Shown here in pieces: positions 18,147 through 25,791 of a stretch of 64,000 nucleotides of DNA (position 1 is its first letter; the number at the start of each line of letters is the position of its first letter). This DNA comes from Aureispira sp. CCB-E (GTDB taxonomy: Bacteria; Bacteroidota; Bacteroidia; Chitinophagales; Saprospiraceae). The notes beneath the pieces are model-generated. The model saw nothing but the letters and a program-made list of their open reading frames with translations. It was not told the origin of the DNA and searched no databases. The stretch is from NCBI RefSeq assembly GCF_031326345.1, contig NZ_CP133671.1, positions 4,154,001 through 4,218,000 on the forward strand, given 5' to 3'. The position numbers and the translations under genes were made by a program.

Positions 18147-18515
18147 ATGCCTGTTAATGATAGATTTACATCTTTGATAAAAATAATAGACAAAACATCT
18201 AATGCTCTTTCTAAAGATATTGGAGTTACAGCTCCTACTATCAGAAAAATAGAAAAAGGCGTTACTTTGCCTAGTGGTAAGATTTTAACTTTTTTAGTTG
18301 AAGAATACAATGTAAATGTAAATTGGCTACTAACAGGAAAAGGCAAGATGTTTCTTGAAGGTGAGGAATCAAGCATTGATAAAACAGATTCTTCAAATAG
18401 TAGAAACTCAACTTGCACAGATGTAAAACTACTGAATGATAAAATTGCTCTACTGGAGCAGTCTATAAAGGACAAAGAAAAACTTATTTCTATGCTTGAA
18501 AAAAATCAGAAATAG
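18147..18515 (+). CDS. CI-like XRE-family repressor, element 1
   Basis: The 122-aa protein has an N-terminal XRE helix-turn-helix (ALSKDIGVTAPTIRKIEKG, then WLLTGKGKMF, about residues 8-66) and a C-terminal coiled coil ending KEKLISMLEKNQK. It is the counterpart of 49053-49475, sharing the coiled-coil tail. It is divergent from the lytic-type leftward operon with phased repeats between them, the standard arrangement of a lysogeny switch. There is no peptidase domain, so induction would not be by LexA-type self-cleavage. Confidence 0.8.
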   Translation: MPVNDRFTSLIKIIDKTSNALSKDIGVTAPTIRKIEKGVTLPSGKILTFLVEEYNVNVNWLLTGKGKMFLEGEESSIDKTDSSNSRNSTCTDVKLLNDKIALLEQSIKDKEKLISMLEKNQK

Positions 18516-18669
18516 GAAAGCGAGGAGTCGCTTTTTTTTGCCTTTATGTATGTGTAAAAACTTTATAGAATATTGATTAATTTTTAACAAAGTGCCTAAA
18601 GCTGTATAGATAGATTGTGTATATAGATCGCTATGTGTGTTTGTATCTACAATTGTGTATATGTGGTTG
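18446..18669 (+). repeat. attI-like repressor-tail segment, copy 1
   Basis: This segment covers the 3' end of the repressor, its terminator and ~130 bp downstream. By eye it differs from copy 2 (19503-19725) at about 13 positions. Both copies end at a G followed by TT; beyond this the sequences are unrelated and begin different cassettes. It therefore behaves like the platform (attI) side of a cassette insertion site. Confidence 0.7.
18518..18538 (+). terminator. Rho-independent terminator of element 1 repressor
   Basis: AAGCGA-GGAG-TCGCTT followed by a run of T's lies immediately after the repressor stop. The same terminator is repeated in copy 2 at about 19575-19597, with GGGT as the loop. 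Confidence 0.75.
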
Positions 18670-18688
18670 TTGGCGGTAATTAAAAGAA

Positions 18689-19258
18689 ATGGAAAATCTC
18701 GACTTTAAGAAATACTTCCTGAGAACATTAGTCATTGCACTTTCAGTAAGTGCTTTAATCGGAATATTCATTTTTCTCATAGGCAACTTTGGAGAAACGG
18801 AATTTCGACTGCTATTAACAACCCTAACAATTAGCGGCTACAGCTTGACAGGCCTTTGCAGTGCGACAAATCAAAAAAAGCCAGATTTAAGACCTTTTTC
18901 AATTGTTGGAATGCTCATTTCAGTAATAGGTTTTGTAGTCACTCTTGGAGCGATTTGGGAAATAATAGACTTTAATGACATATGGAAAACTATGGTGGTC
19001 TTTATTATCCTATCTGTAGCAATAGCGCATATTTCTCTCCTACTTCTAATTTCTCCAAAGACCGACAATGTAAGATATTCATTAATCGCAACAATAGTTT
19101 TTGTGTCCACAGTCGCTTTGATGTTAATTAAATATACAATGACAGAATTTGAAGAATCTGAATTCTACTTTAGACTTCTAGGCGTCTTTTCAATACTTGA
19201 TGTTCTAGGAACTATTGCAACCCCGATTTTGAATAAAATAACTGAGAAAAAAGAATAA
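18689..19258 (+). CDS. Six-span membrane protein in cassette X
   Basis: The 189-aa protein has about six hydrophobic helices (starting near residues 10, 33, 62, 88, 117 and 160) and little else, so it is an inner-membrane protein of unknown role. Its 5' flank GTTGGCGGT (18669-18677) is the exact reverse complement of its 3' flank ACCGCCAAC (19265-19273), the signature of an integron cassette. The start codon is only ~20 bp from the cassette edge, so it lacks its own promoter space. Confidence 0.7.
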   Translation: MENLDFKKYFLRTLVIALSVSALIGIFIFLIGNFGETEFRLLLTTLTISGYSLTGLCSATNQKKPDLRPFSIVGMLISVIGFVVTLGAIWEIIDFNDIWKTMVVFIILSVAIAHISLLLLISPKTDNVRYSLIATIVFVSTVALMLIKYTMTEFEESEFYFRLLGVFSILDVLGTIATPILNKITEKKE

Positions 19259-19264
19259 AAAACT

Positions 19265-19323
19265 ACCGCCAACAAAGGCTATAAATCATGTCGCTTCGCG
19301 CCACGCTTCATAGTCAAACCGTT
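19265..19323 (+). repeat. attC-like site of cassette X
   Basis: The order is ACCGCCAAC, GGCTAT, a small hairpin GTCGC-TTCG-CGCCAC, ATAGTC and AAACCG/TTAC. After circularisation the two outer blocks would pair over 9 bp. It is shorter (~59 bp) than the other modules. The final G at 19321 is followed by TTAC, as at the end of the second cassette run (25851). Confidence 0.6.
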
Positions 19324-19336
19324 ACAAAAAAAGCAA

Positions 19337-19363
19337 AACAGGTCACTTTTTGAGTGACCTGTT
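19337..19363. terminator. Bidirectional terminator beside integrase remnant
   Basis: AACAGGTCAC pairs with GTGACCTGTT. The same hairpin follows the full integrases at 25864-25890 and 53891-53922. Confidence 0.7.
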
Positions 19364-19371
19364 CCTAATTC

Positions 19372-19502
19372 CTACCAATCCACCCCATCCAAAGCATCGT
19401 TCACCATCTTACTAGACAGATGCAAATACACCATTGTTGTTTCAATCTTAGAATGTTGTAGAATCACCTTTAAAATATAAAGCGGAATTTTAGCTGCCAA
19501 TT
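19372..19502 (-). pseudogene. 3' remnant of a third tyrosine integrase
   Basis: The sequence matches the C-terminal ~43 codons of the integrase at 25899-27059, including the Tyr-containing YLHLSS region and the DALDGVDW end. At about 19497-19503 it stops abruptly and continues as the repressor-tail copy. The junction shares only a few bases, so it arose by illegitimate joining of two related elements. It shows that at least three elements of this family have occupied the site. Confidence 0.8.
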
Positions 19503-19725
19503 GCTCTACTGGAGCAGTCTATAAAAGACAAAGAAAAACTTATTTCTATACTTGAGAAAAATCAGAAATAGGAAAGCGAGGGTTCGCTTTTTTTTGCCTT
19601 TATGTATGTGTGAAAATTTTATAGAATATTGATTAATTTTTAACAAAGTGCCTAAAGCTGTATAGATAGATTGTGTATATAGATCGCTATATGTGCTTGT
19701 ATATGCAATTGTGTATATATGGTAG
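19503..19725 (+). repeat. attI-like repressor-tail segment, copy 2
   Basis: This is the second copy of the segment at 18446-18669: truncated repressor coiled-coil coding, stop, terminator and the AT-rich tail with GTGTATAT. It ends at G 19725 and then joins a cassette beginning TTGTCGGGC. Confidence 0.7.
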
Positions 19726-19819
19726 TTGTCGGGCATTAGAAAAAATAAATCTTTATTTACCTCTAATTTCAGAAAAATTATTATTATTCTTTTTTATTTA
19801 TTTGAATATTAATACCAAA

Positions 19820-21553
19820 ATGGAAAAACCCAAAATTTGTACGCTTGATTTAGATGAAACATCTACTTCACTTCTAACTGATAATGAGTTTAATTTATAC
19901 ATTGGAAGTTTGGGAGTACGAACAAAAGTTCCTAATAACAGAAGAGGCGATTCTCATTATTGCTTACCAAGTTTAAATTACCCCCAAAATTTGCATGAAT
20001 ACGATATTATTATCGTTGATTTAAAGAATAAAGAAGCTGTTGAATGGAAATTTGAAAATCATCAGAGGAAAGAAATTTCAAGTAACTCAATAATAAAAGT
20101 TGTAAGTGCTTATCCAGAGACCATATTTAATTCAAAAGCTTTAGGCCTTCATCTTTTAGAGAAAGATATATCTTCATTTCCACAAAAGGTATTATTCATT
20201 GTTTTTGCAGATGAAAAAACTGAGACTGAATATAAGTTTGTAAGTATAACCGATTCTTTTACCGACACTTTACCCAAAGAAGTTTATTCAAATTATTCTT
20301 TCACAAAATTTCCTTACATTCAAAACAAATATGGTGAAGAAACAATCATAGCAAATTCCATTGATTCTGAGTTAGCTCAAATTTTATCTAAATATAACGC
20401 AAAGGCAACATATCATGTAATTTTTGATTTTCCTGAGATAAGAGATAAAGAAACTAATAAATATGTTCCTAACCCTTATTTCAAACCTCTCATGTTGAAC
20501 AATACAAAGCAGATTGTATCTTTTAGACACTTATTCAACGATATGACTCTTTTTGTTTTTCCTCAGTTTGAGAACAAAGGAGAATTCTTATTAGATTTTC
20601 TAAAAAATTATGCCCCAAATATTTCTCCAGAACTTTTCCCCTCAATAATTAAAGATAATTGGACTTTAAACGAGAACTACTTTCTTCCGAATCATAAACT
20701 TATTTTACAAAAAATTGAGAGTGAGAAAAAGAGACACAAACAAAAAATAAAGGAATTAGAAGACGAATTAAATGAAAACTATGATTCTCATGCATTCTTG
20801 CATACTATGCTAATAGCAACAGGAGATGAATTAGTAACTGCTATGCTAAAATATTTACAATGGCTAGGATTTACTAATGCAGTTGATGCAGATAGTATTA
20901 ATTCAGAATTGATAGTAGCAGGCAAAAAAGTAAAAGAAGAAGATATTCAAATTGAAACAGATAAAGGCTTAATAATAATTGAAGTCAAAGGAATAGGAGG
21001 AACATCTAAAGACTCTGAGTGCTCCCAAATTTCAAAAGTCAAATACCGACGTGGTAAAAAGAGACAATCTTATGATGTTTATGCCCATTATATAGTAAAT
21101 CATCAAAGACACATTCCTCCTTTGCAAAGAGAAAATCCTCCTTTTTCCAAAGAACAACTTAATGATGCAAAAATAGAAGAAAGAGGGTTGATTACTACTT
21201 GGCAATTATTTAAATTATATTTCTTAATCGAAAAAAATATACTAACAAAAGCAAAAGCTCGTCAAAAATTTTACTTACAAAATGGTCTATTCGATTTAAA
21301 ACCAGAATGTAAATACTTAAATAAAACTGAAGAAATTTTTAAAGAGGGCAAAGTAATTATACTCAACATTAAAGGTACAGAAATCAAAGTTGGAGATGAA
21401 CTTTTAATTGAAAAGGATGACGATTTTAACATTGTAAAAATAAAAAGCATTCAGATTGATAATAAACCTGTCTCAAAAACTTCAAATGGGGAAATAGGTC
21501 TAAGTCTAGATAAACCAGTTCAAAAAAACTCTTTAGTATATTTACTAAAATAA
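19820..21553 (+). CDS. PD-(D/E)XK-type nuclease-like protein, cassette Y
   Basis: The frame opens at 19673, but upstream residues lie in the repeat; ATG at 19820 gives a 577-aa protein. Residues ~300-320 form a coiled coil. Residues 335-395 (TAMLKYLQWLGF, then Asp375, then IIIEVKG with Glu388 and Lys390) match the core of restriction-endonuclease-like folds, D-(x)n-ExK. The N-terminal 290 residues are unassigned. A role in DNA defence is likely from the fold and cassette context but unproven. The cassette ends GTTGTCGGGC and GGCTGACAAC pair at 8 of 10 positions. Confidence 0.62.
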   Translation: MEKPKICTLDLDETSTSLLTDNEFNLYIGSLGVRTKVPNNRRGDSHYCLPSLNYPQNLHEYDIIIVDLKNKEAVEWKFENHQRKEISSNSIIKVVSAYPETIFNSKALGLHLLEKDISSFPQKVLFIVFADEKTETEYKFVSITDSFTDTLPKEVYSNYSFTKFPYIQNKYGEETIIANSIDSELAQILSKYNAKATYHVIFDFPEIRDKETNKYVPNPYFKPLMLNNTKQIVSFRHLFNDMTLFVFPQFENKGEFLLDFLKNYAPNISPELFPSIIKDNWTLNENYFLPNHKLILQKIESEKKRHKQKIKELEDELNENYDSHAFLHTMLIATGDELVTAMLKYLQWLGFTNAVDADSINSELIVAGKKVKEEDIQIETDKGLIIIEVKGIGGTSKDSECSQISKVKYRRGKKRQSYDVYAHYIVNHQRHIPPLQRENPPFSKEQLNDAKIEERGLITTWQLFKLYFLIEKNILTKAKARQKFYLQNGLFDLKPECKYLNKTEEIFKEGKVIILNIKGTEIKVGDELLIEKDDDFNIVKIKSIQIDNKPVSKTSNGEIGLSLDKPVQKNSLVYLLK

Positions 21554-21556
21554 AAC

Positions 21557-21660
21557 GGCTGACAACAAGAGCTATATATTCATCCCACATATAGGGCTAA
21601 AGCTAAATCCTCGTCGTATGTATTACACCGCAAAATCACAGATTTTGCTAGTATCACGAA
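21557..21660 (+). repeat. attC-like module C, left part
   Basis: GGCTGACAAC, AGAGCTATATATTCATCCCA, GGGCTAAAGCTAAA and the hairpin GCAAAATC-ACA-GATTTTGC are present. The module is then interrupted; its right part resumes after the IS110-type transposase at about 22930. Confidence 0.6.
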
Positions 21661-21673
21661 GAAAAAATTACTA

Positions 21674-21746
21674 GCCTTTACTTTGTATCAGGTAATTCTA
21701 TGAACTAAATAAAGTCGTATAATTAGAAAAAAGAGAAGTAGAGGTG
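21674..21746 (+). repeat. Long inverted repeat, left arm
   Basis: This ~73-bp stretch recurs inverted at 25717-25791 with a few changes and short gaps. The pair brackets the transposase and three cassettes. It may be the left non-coding end of the IS, with a second end fragment inverted. Confidence 0.6.
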
Positions 21747-22960
21747 AACTATCTTACTAGCAAAGCTAATAGGCTTATATTTTGCATTAGTCCTCTACAT
21801 TCTCCCTTCGTTGAATAGCTTCAAATAGAATAATAGATTAGCAGATCTACTAAAGGCGTGAAAGAAATTCAACATCAAATTAATGATCTAAATTATGAAA
21901 AAGTATTCCCATTACATTGGTGTAGATGTATCTAAATTAAGCTTAGACTTATTAGCACTTAATTCATCCAATGAAATTGTTATATCAGCTTGTACAATAG
22001 CTAACAAAACAAGAGAAACTAAGACTTTCTTTTTAAACATTGTTAAACAATTAGGAGATAAAGATTTTGTAGTAGCTTTTGAGAATACAGGAGTCTATAG
22101 CTCTTTACTTGCATGTACATTGGAAGAACTAGATATTGATTACTGTCAATTATCTCCTTTAGATTTGTTCTTGAGTAAAGGACTCAGTAGAGGAAAGTCA
22201 GATAAAATAGATGCTTATAGAATTGCCCAATATACCTTATTTAATCGAATGAAGTTAAGCTTGAGTCAAAACAACCCAGCTTCAATAGAAAAACTAAAAG
22301 TCCTTCATTCTCAAAGAGAAAAGATTGTTAAGTCTATAAAAAAATATAAGAGCAATAAAGAATTAGAGGCTTTTTTGCCAAAGGAAATGCTTAAAGAATT
22401 GACAAAATCAAGCAAGAGTATCTTGAATAATTTAGAGAAGAACTTGAAGTTAATCGAACAAGCAATCTTAGCCACTATAAAATCTGAACGTCAACTTAAG
22501 ATAGATTATGAGTTGGTCCAAAGTATTCCTGGTATTGGTCCTCAGATTGCTACTTATTTGATCATAGTAACTCGTGGTTTTTCAAAGTTCAAAAGCGCAA
22601 AAAAGTTAGCTTGTTATGCGGGAGTTGCGCCATTCCCATTTCAATCTGGAACGAGTATAAAAGGCAGGACAAAAGTAAGTCCCTTTGCTGATAAAAAATT
22701 AAAAAGTCTATTAATAATAGGTGCTCTCAATGCTAAAAGAGCGGATAGAGAATTAAATAACTACTACCTAAAAAAAGAAAGTGAAGGAAAGAATCCCATG
22801 CTTATTTTGAATAATATCGCAAACAAAATTTTGGGTAGAGTTTATGCGGTTATTAATAGGCAGCAGCCTTATATCAATACTCAAAAATTTGCTGCTTAAA
22901 TATTGCTTCTTTTATTTGGTTTTATAGATAGAATGCAAAATCTGTGATTTTGCTCTAGGG
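21740..22960 (+). mobile_element. IS110/IS1111-type insertion sequence (borders approximate)
   Basis: The transposase at 21895-22899 sits between two halves of an attC-like module. IS1111/IS110 relatives are known to target attC sites of integrons, so the location supports the attC reading. The ~150 bp before the transposase is free of genes, where IS110 elements encode a bridge RNA. Exact ends are not resolved because these elements leave no clear terminal repeats. Confidence 0.6.
21895..22899 (+). CDS. IS110-family transposase
   Basis: The 334-aa protein has the N-terminal DEDD RuvC-like domain (YIGVDVSKLSLDLL with Asp11, VVAFENTG, SDKIDAYRIAQY) and the C-terminal Transposase_20 domain (VQSIPGIGPQIATYLI near 205-220, then a conserved ACYAGVAPFPFQSGTS region). 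It appears full length and intact. Members recombine DNA using a bridge RNA made from the non-coding end of the IS. Confidence 0.92.
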   Translation: MKKYSHYIGVDVSKLSLDLLALNSSNEIVISACTIANKTRETKTFFLNIVKQLGDKDFVVAFENTGVYSSLLACTLEELDIDYCQLSPLDLFLSKGLSRGKSDKIDAYRIAQYTLFNRMKLSLSQNNPASIEKLKVLHSQREKIVKSIKKYKSNKELEAFLPKEMLKELTKSSKSILNNLEKNLKLIEQAILATIKSERQLKIDYELVQSIPGIGPQIATYLIIVTRGFSKFKSAKKLACYAGVAPFPFQSGTSIKGRTKVSPFADKKLKSLLIIGALNAKRADRELNNYYLKKESEGKNPMLILNNIANKILGRVYAVINRQQPYINTQKFAA

Positions 22961-23012
22961 ATTAGCTATATTTAATGTCGCATAGCTTGTGGCACGCTAT
23001 ATAGCCAAACGT
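22925..23012 (+). repeat. attC-like module C, right part
   Basis: It contains GCAAAATC-TGT-GATTTTGC, AGGGATTAGCTATATTT, TCGCATAGCTTGTGGCAC, GCTATATAGCC and AAACG/TTATCTTTAATTA. The G at 23011 would be the crossover base and TTATCTTTA the 5' tag of the next cassette. Confidence 0.6.
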
Positions 23013-23148
23013 TATCTTTAATTAAGGAATTCAGTTTAGTTCAGCAAAAAGTTTAAATTGTTCAACGAAAAAAATAAGTCACTAAAGCAGATTAGATACT
23101 TTAACGAAAAGAAATTTTGGTAAAAAACATAAAAAAAGCATCATACTT

Positions 23149-23769
23149 ATGTTATATGATATTAAATTAAAATTCTATTATAGCCCTCGCTCAGAAAGAG
23201 CTGATAGGCAAATGGATAGAAATGAAGAAAAAATAGATAAAATCTGTAGTAAATATAGTGTAAGTGGATATGGTTCTATCTATGAAGGTGACTATACATT
23301 TACAAATGTTCCCAAAGAACATCTTGATGATATAACAACAGCTTTTTCTAATGTTAATCCTGTTGTATCTGAAGTACCTTATGAAACTTTAGGAATGCGC
23401 TTAGAGACAAAGAGTGATGTGCTCTCTAGACAAATAAAAAAATGGCGGAAACATTATAGCGAAACTAATAGACAACTAGAAAGCGCAAAATGTTTTTTAT
23501 ACGGTTACAATGAGAATCAATCATATGTAATAAACGACAAAGCTTTTGAGGTAAAGCTTCAAACACCCATTAAATTAGAAGAATATAGCAATAAGCATGT
23601 CATGAAAATCGATGTTATAAAAAGAGAGAAAGGGGGTTCAATTCAATTAAAAAAAGTAGGAGAAGACTATTTTAATATTATGATGTTAGAGCAAAGCTCT
23701 TACCGATTAGTATTTGAAACTCTTTGTGCTGAGCTTAAAAAACAAAATGATGCTAAAAGAGAAGCTTAA
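23149..23769 (+). CDS. Hypothetical cassette protein, 206 aa
   Basis: The product is soluble, charged and not recognised. It starts with MLYDIKLKFYYSPRSERADR and has alternating beta/alpha character. The expected 3' tag complementary to TTATCTTTA was not found after it; instead there is a GGGCATG segment similar to the start of the tRNA-like RNA further on, then attC-like module D. It is part of the plus-strand cargo run and probably accessory in function. Confidence 0.55.
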   Translation: MLYDIKLKFYYSPRSERADRQMDRNEEKIDKICSKYSVSGYGSIYEGDYTFTNVPKEHLDDITTAFSNVNPVVSEVPYETLGMRLETKSDVLSRQIKKWRKHYSETNRQLESAKCFLYGYNENQSYVINDKAFEVKLQTPIKLEEYSNKHVMKIDVIKREKGGSIQLKKVGEDYFNIMMLEQSSYRLVFETLCAELKKQNDAKREA

Positions 23770-23849
23770 AAAAGTAAAAAATGGGCATGCTGTCAAGGTA
23801 ATTAGGCTCTAAATATCTACAATAAAAAACAAAATCGGGTAAGCTGTTT

Positions 23850-23950
23850 AAGGGGCTGAAGCAAAAATGCTAGCAAAATCTGTGATTTTGCTTTAGGGAT
23901 TTGCTTATATTTCTGTTCGCATAGCTTGTTGCACCATATATAGCAAAACG
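23850..23950 (+). repeat. attC-like module D
   Basis: The right half is well conserved: GCAAAATC-TGT-GATTTTGC, AGGGATTTGCTTATATTTC, GCATAGCTTGTTGCACC, ATATATAGC and AAACG/TTGTGTGTA. The left half (GGGGCTGAAGC) is degenerate. Confidence 0.55.
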
Positions 23951-23979
23951 TTGTGTGTAATTAGAGTAAAAAAACAAAC

Positions 23980-24786
23980 ATGATATTCAAATATAAAGCA
24001 TATTCAAATTTATTAAGAGACTTAGGACGAGCTGACTATGTCATAGAGCTGTCTGAAATTGCTGCAAGAGATTTTATAAAACAAATGAATGAGACTAAAT
24101 CTCCTGAAGAATTTCTAAAAGAAAAATCTCAACTCTATGGCATTTTAGTTTCATATGACTCAAGTAATACTTTTCAAAATCAAATAATTCTAGGATATAT
24201 TGCAACAGTATATCACTTAACGGAAAATTTTTTCTATGAGTTACAAAGTGAATACAACCAATTTTCTTCTGAAAAATGGAGCTTTGTTTCAGGAAAAACT
24301 AAACTTGACCAAGTAATTACTTTTATTAAAAATAAAGGGAGAATAAATCATAAAGATTTCATTGATGATTACCTAATAGATACATTCTCCTATTATCACC
24401 AACTAAGAGTTTTCTTTTCTCATAAATCAACAACATCTGAAAATGAAATTAAGAATAAATGGAAAAAGGCACATGCTCATTATAATGAAGTCCTCTTGAA
24501 TAAATATAGAATAAATAGTGGACCTAAAATTTTAAATCAAATAGATTTTGAAGATTTTTTCCTTTTTACTCAAATTTCAAAAGAATTAGCTTTAAAAATT
24601 AGTTCTCTATGCTACCCTCCTGCTACAGAACTAGCTAAAAAAAAAGAGATAAAGAAATTGAATAAATATAGGTCCAATAAAGAAAAACACTATCAAGGCA
24701 TCGAAAATTGGTTAAAAACGGAATATGGCTTTGTAAAAGAAAATGATTCTGATATATTAGTTGATGAAATCATTGCTGAATTATAA
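23980..24786 (+). CDS. HEPN-like protein, cassette W
   Basis: The 268-aa protein is all-helical in appearance. Residues 143-148 (RVFFSH within YYHQLRVFFSHKST) match the Rx4-6H motif of HEPN ribonucleases, with the typical polar/aromatic helix before it. Many HEPN proteins cut RNA, including tRNA anticodon loops. The gene is followed after 4 bp by an unusual tRNA-shaped RNA within the same cassette. The 5' tag GTTGTGTGTA (23949-23958) and 3' tag TACACACAAC (24907-24916) are exact reverse complements. The family call rests on the motif alone. Confidence 0.55.
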   Translation: MIFKYKAYSNLLRDLGRADYVIELSEIAARDFIKQMNETKSPEEFLKEKSQLYGILVSYDSSNTFQNQIILGYIATVYHLTENFFYELQSEYNQFSSEKWSFVSGKTKLDQVITFIKNKGRINHKDFIDDYLIDTFSYYHQLRVFFSHKSTTSENEIKNKWKKAHAHYNEVLLNKYRINSGPKILNQIDFEDFFLFTQISKELALKISSLCYPPATELAKKKEIKKLNKYRSNKEKHYQGIENWLKTEYGFVKENDSDILVDEIIAEL

Positions 24787-24790
24787 AAAT

Positions 24791-24890
24791 GGGCATTTCG
24801 TCTTATGGGTAAGACGCCTCCAGCCATCTTAGTATTTAGGTTTTAAGATGATTGGAGGAAAGGAAAGTTCGAATCTTTCAATGCTCACCA
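24791..24890 (+). ncRNA. tRNA-like RNA with oversized anticodon arm and encoded CCA
   Basis: The acceptor stem GGGCATT (24791-24797) pairs with AATGCTC (24880-24886), followed by A and CCA. The D-stem GTCT/AGAC (24800-24803 with 24812-24815) has the GGG-containing loop. The T-arm GAAAG-TTCGAAT-CTTTC (24863-24879) is canonical. In place of a 17-nt anticodon arm there are 42 nt (817-858 in this numbering): CCTCCA/TGGAGG, a 2x2 internal loop, then CATCTTA/TAAGATG around a 12-nt loop. It cannot serve as a normal elongator tRNA but should be recognised by tRNA-processing enzymes. Confidence 0.75.
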
Positions 24891-24906
24891 GCCCCAGAAG
24901 AAAAAC

Positions 24907-24970
24907 TACACACAACAATTAGCGATCAAAATTAAGTGGGTCCATAAGACCCCACTAATTTTATCGTGTT
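24907..24970 (+). repeat. attC-like site of cassette W with terminator hairpin
   Basis: TACACACAAC (24907-24916) starts the site. AATTAGCGAT and ATCGTGTTGTT are inversely related at the two ends. Between them is a long hairpin, AAAATTAAGTGGGTC with GACCCCACTAATTTT (about 24928-24962), which can also end transcription from either side. Confidence 0.55.
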
Positions 24971-25130
24971 GTTTACAAGAGCTACATATTCATCCCATAT
25001 TTCGGGCTAAAGCTAAATTCTCGTCGTATGCACTACACCGCAAAATCAAAGATTTTGCATTCTGGGATTAACTACAGTTATAGGTAAATGACTTTTAACA
25101 CATTGTATATACCAATATTATCTGTAATTC
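24968..25130 (+). repeat. attC-like module E
   Basis: It contains AAGAGCTACATATTCATCCCA, GGGCTAAAGCTAAA, GCAAAATC-AAA-GATTTTGC and GGGATTAACTACAG. It is the next copy of the same module, ending before ATTATCTGTAATTCC. Confidence 0.55.
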
Positions 25131-25184
25131 CTAGATTTTTTACTAAGTTAAATAGACATAAAAAACAGAAAATACCAACCTAAA

Positions 25185-25658
25185 ATGAAATTGGGAATAA
25201 AGAGAAAGAAAATTTCTGAAGCAAATATCCAAGCTGAATTTTACCACCAATGCAGGTTGTATAAAATTCCTTTTTACCTTGAATTTAAATATGAAAACTC
25301 TCGTTTTGATGGTGTAGTTTTCGATACTAAAACTCATGAAATATTGATAATCGTAGAGTTTAAGAGTAAAGTGAAATCCAAAAAAGAATATAATACTCTG
25401 CAAATCAAAAAATATAAAAAATATAACCTGCCAATAATTGTTATTGATAAAGTGAGCCAAATCGAAGAAGGTATAATTAAAATTTTCAGAATATTATGGC
25501 AAACATCAGTCACTGAGGAAGAAAAAGAAAATATTGTTAGCAAAGTAAATGAATATAAAAATAAAAAAGACACTACCCTAGCACAACTTGAAAGTTCTTT
25601 AATAAGTCGATTTTTATATAAAAAAGAAATGGATAAAGTAAACAAAATAAAACTATAG
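25185..25658 (+). CDS. PD-(D/E)XK nuclease-like protein, 157 aa
   Basis: The N-terminal 62 residues carry the expected order for a small restriction-like/VRR-type nuclease fold: Glu18 in a helix, LEFKYENSRFDGVVF with Asp42, then IIVEFKSK with Glu58 and Lys60. The C-terminal half is helical and basic. It probably binds or cuts DNA; substrate and partner are unknown. It lies in a cassette-type context with partial 5'/3' tag complementarity (7 of 9). Confidence 0.6.
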   Translation: MKLGIKRKKISEANIQAEFYHQCRLYKIPFYLEFKYENSRFDGVVFDTKTHEILIIVEFKSKVKSKKEYNTLQIKKYKKYNLPIIVIDKVSQIEEGIIKIFRILWQTSVTEEEKENIVSKVNEYKNKKDTTLAQLESSLISRFLYKKEMDKVNKIKL

Positions 25659-25716
25659 ACAATATATATATTCATCCCACATTTAGGACTAAAGAAAAAG
25701 CCCGTCGTATGAATTA

Positions 25717-25791
25717 CACCTCTACTCCTCTTTTTTATATAATAATACGACTTTATTTAGTTCATAGAATTATCTAATACAAAGTAAAGGC
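25717..25791 (-). repeat. Long inverted repeat, right arm
   Basis: This is the inverted partner of 21674-21746. It truncates attC-like module F, whose left half (ATTCATCCCACATTTAGGACTAAAG) is seen at about 25670-25700. Confidence 0.6.

Noticed and set aside
23781-23870. Possible second tRNA-like RNA starting GGGCATGC after the 206-aa gene.
   Set aside because: The first ~10 bases resemble the tRNA-like RNA at 24791, but no matching acceptor 3' strand, T-loop or CCA follows. At most a fragment.
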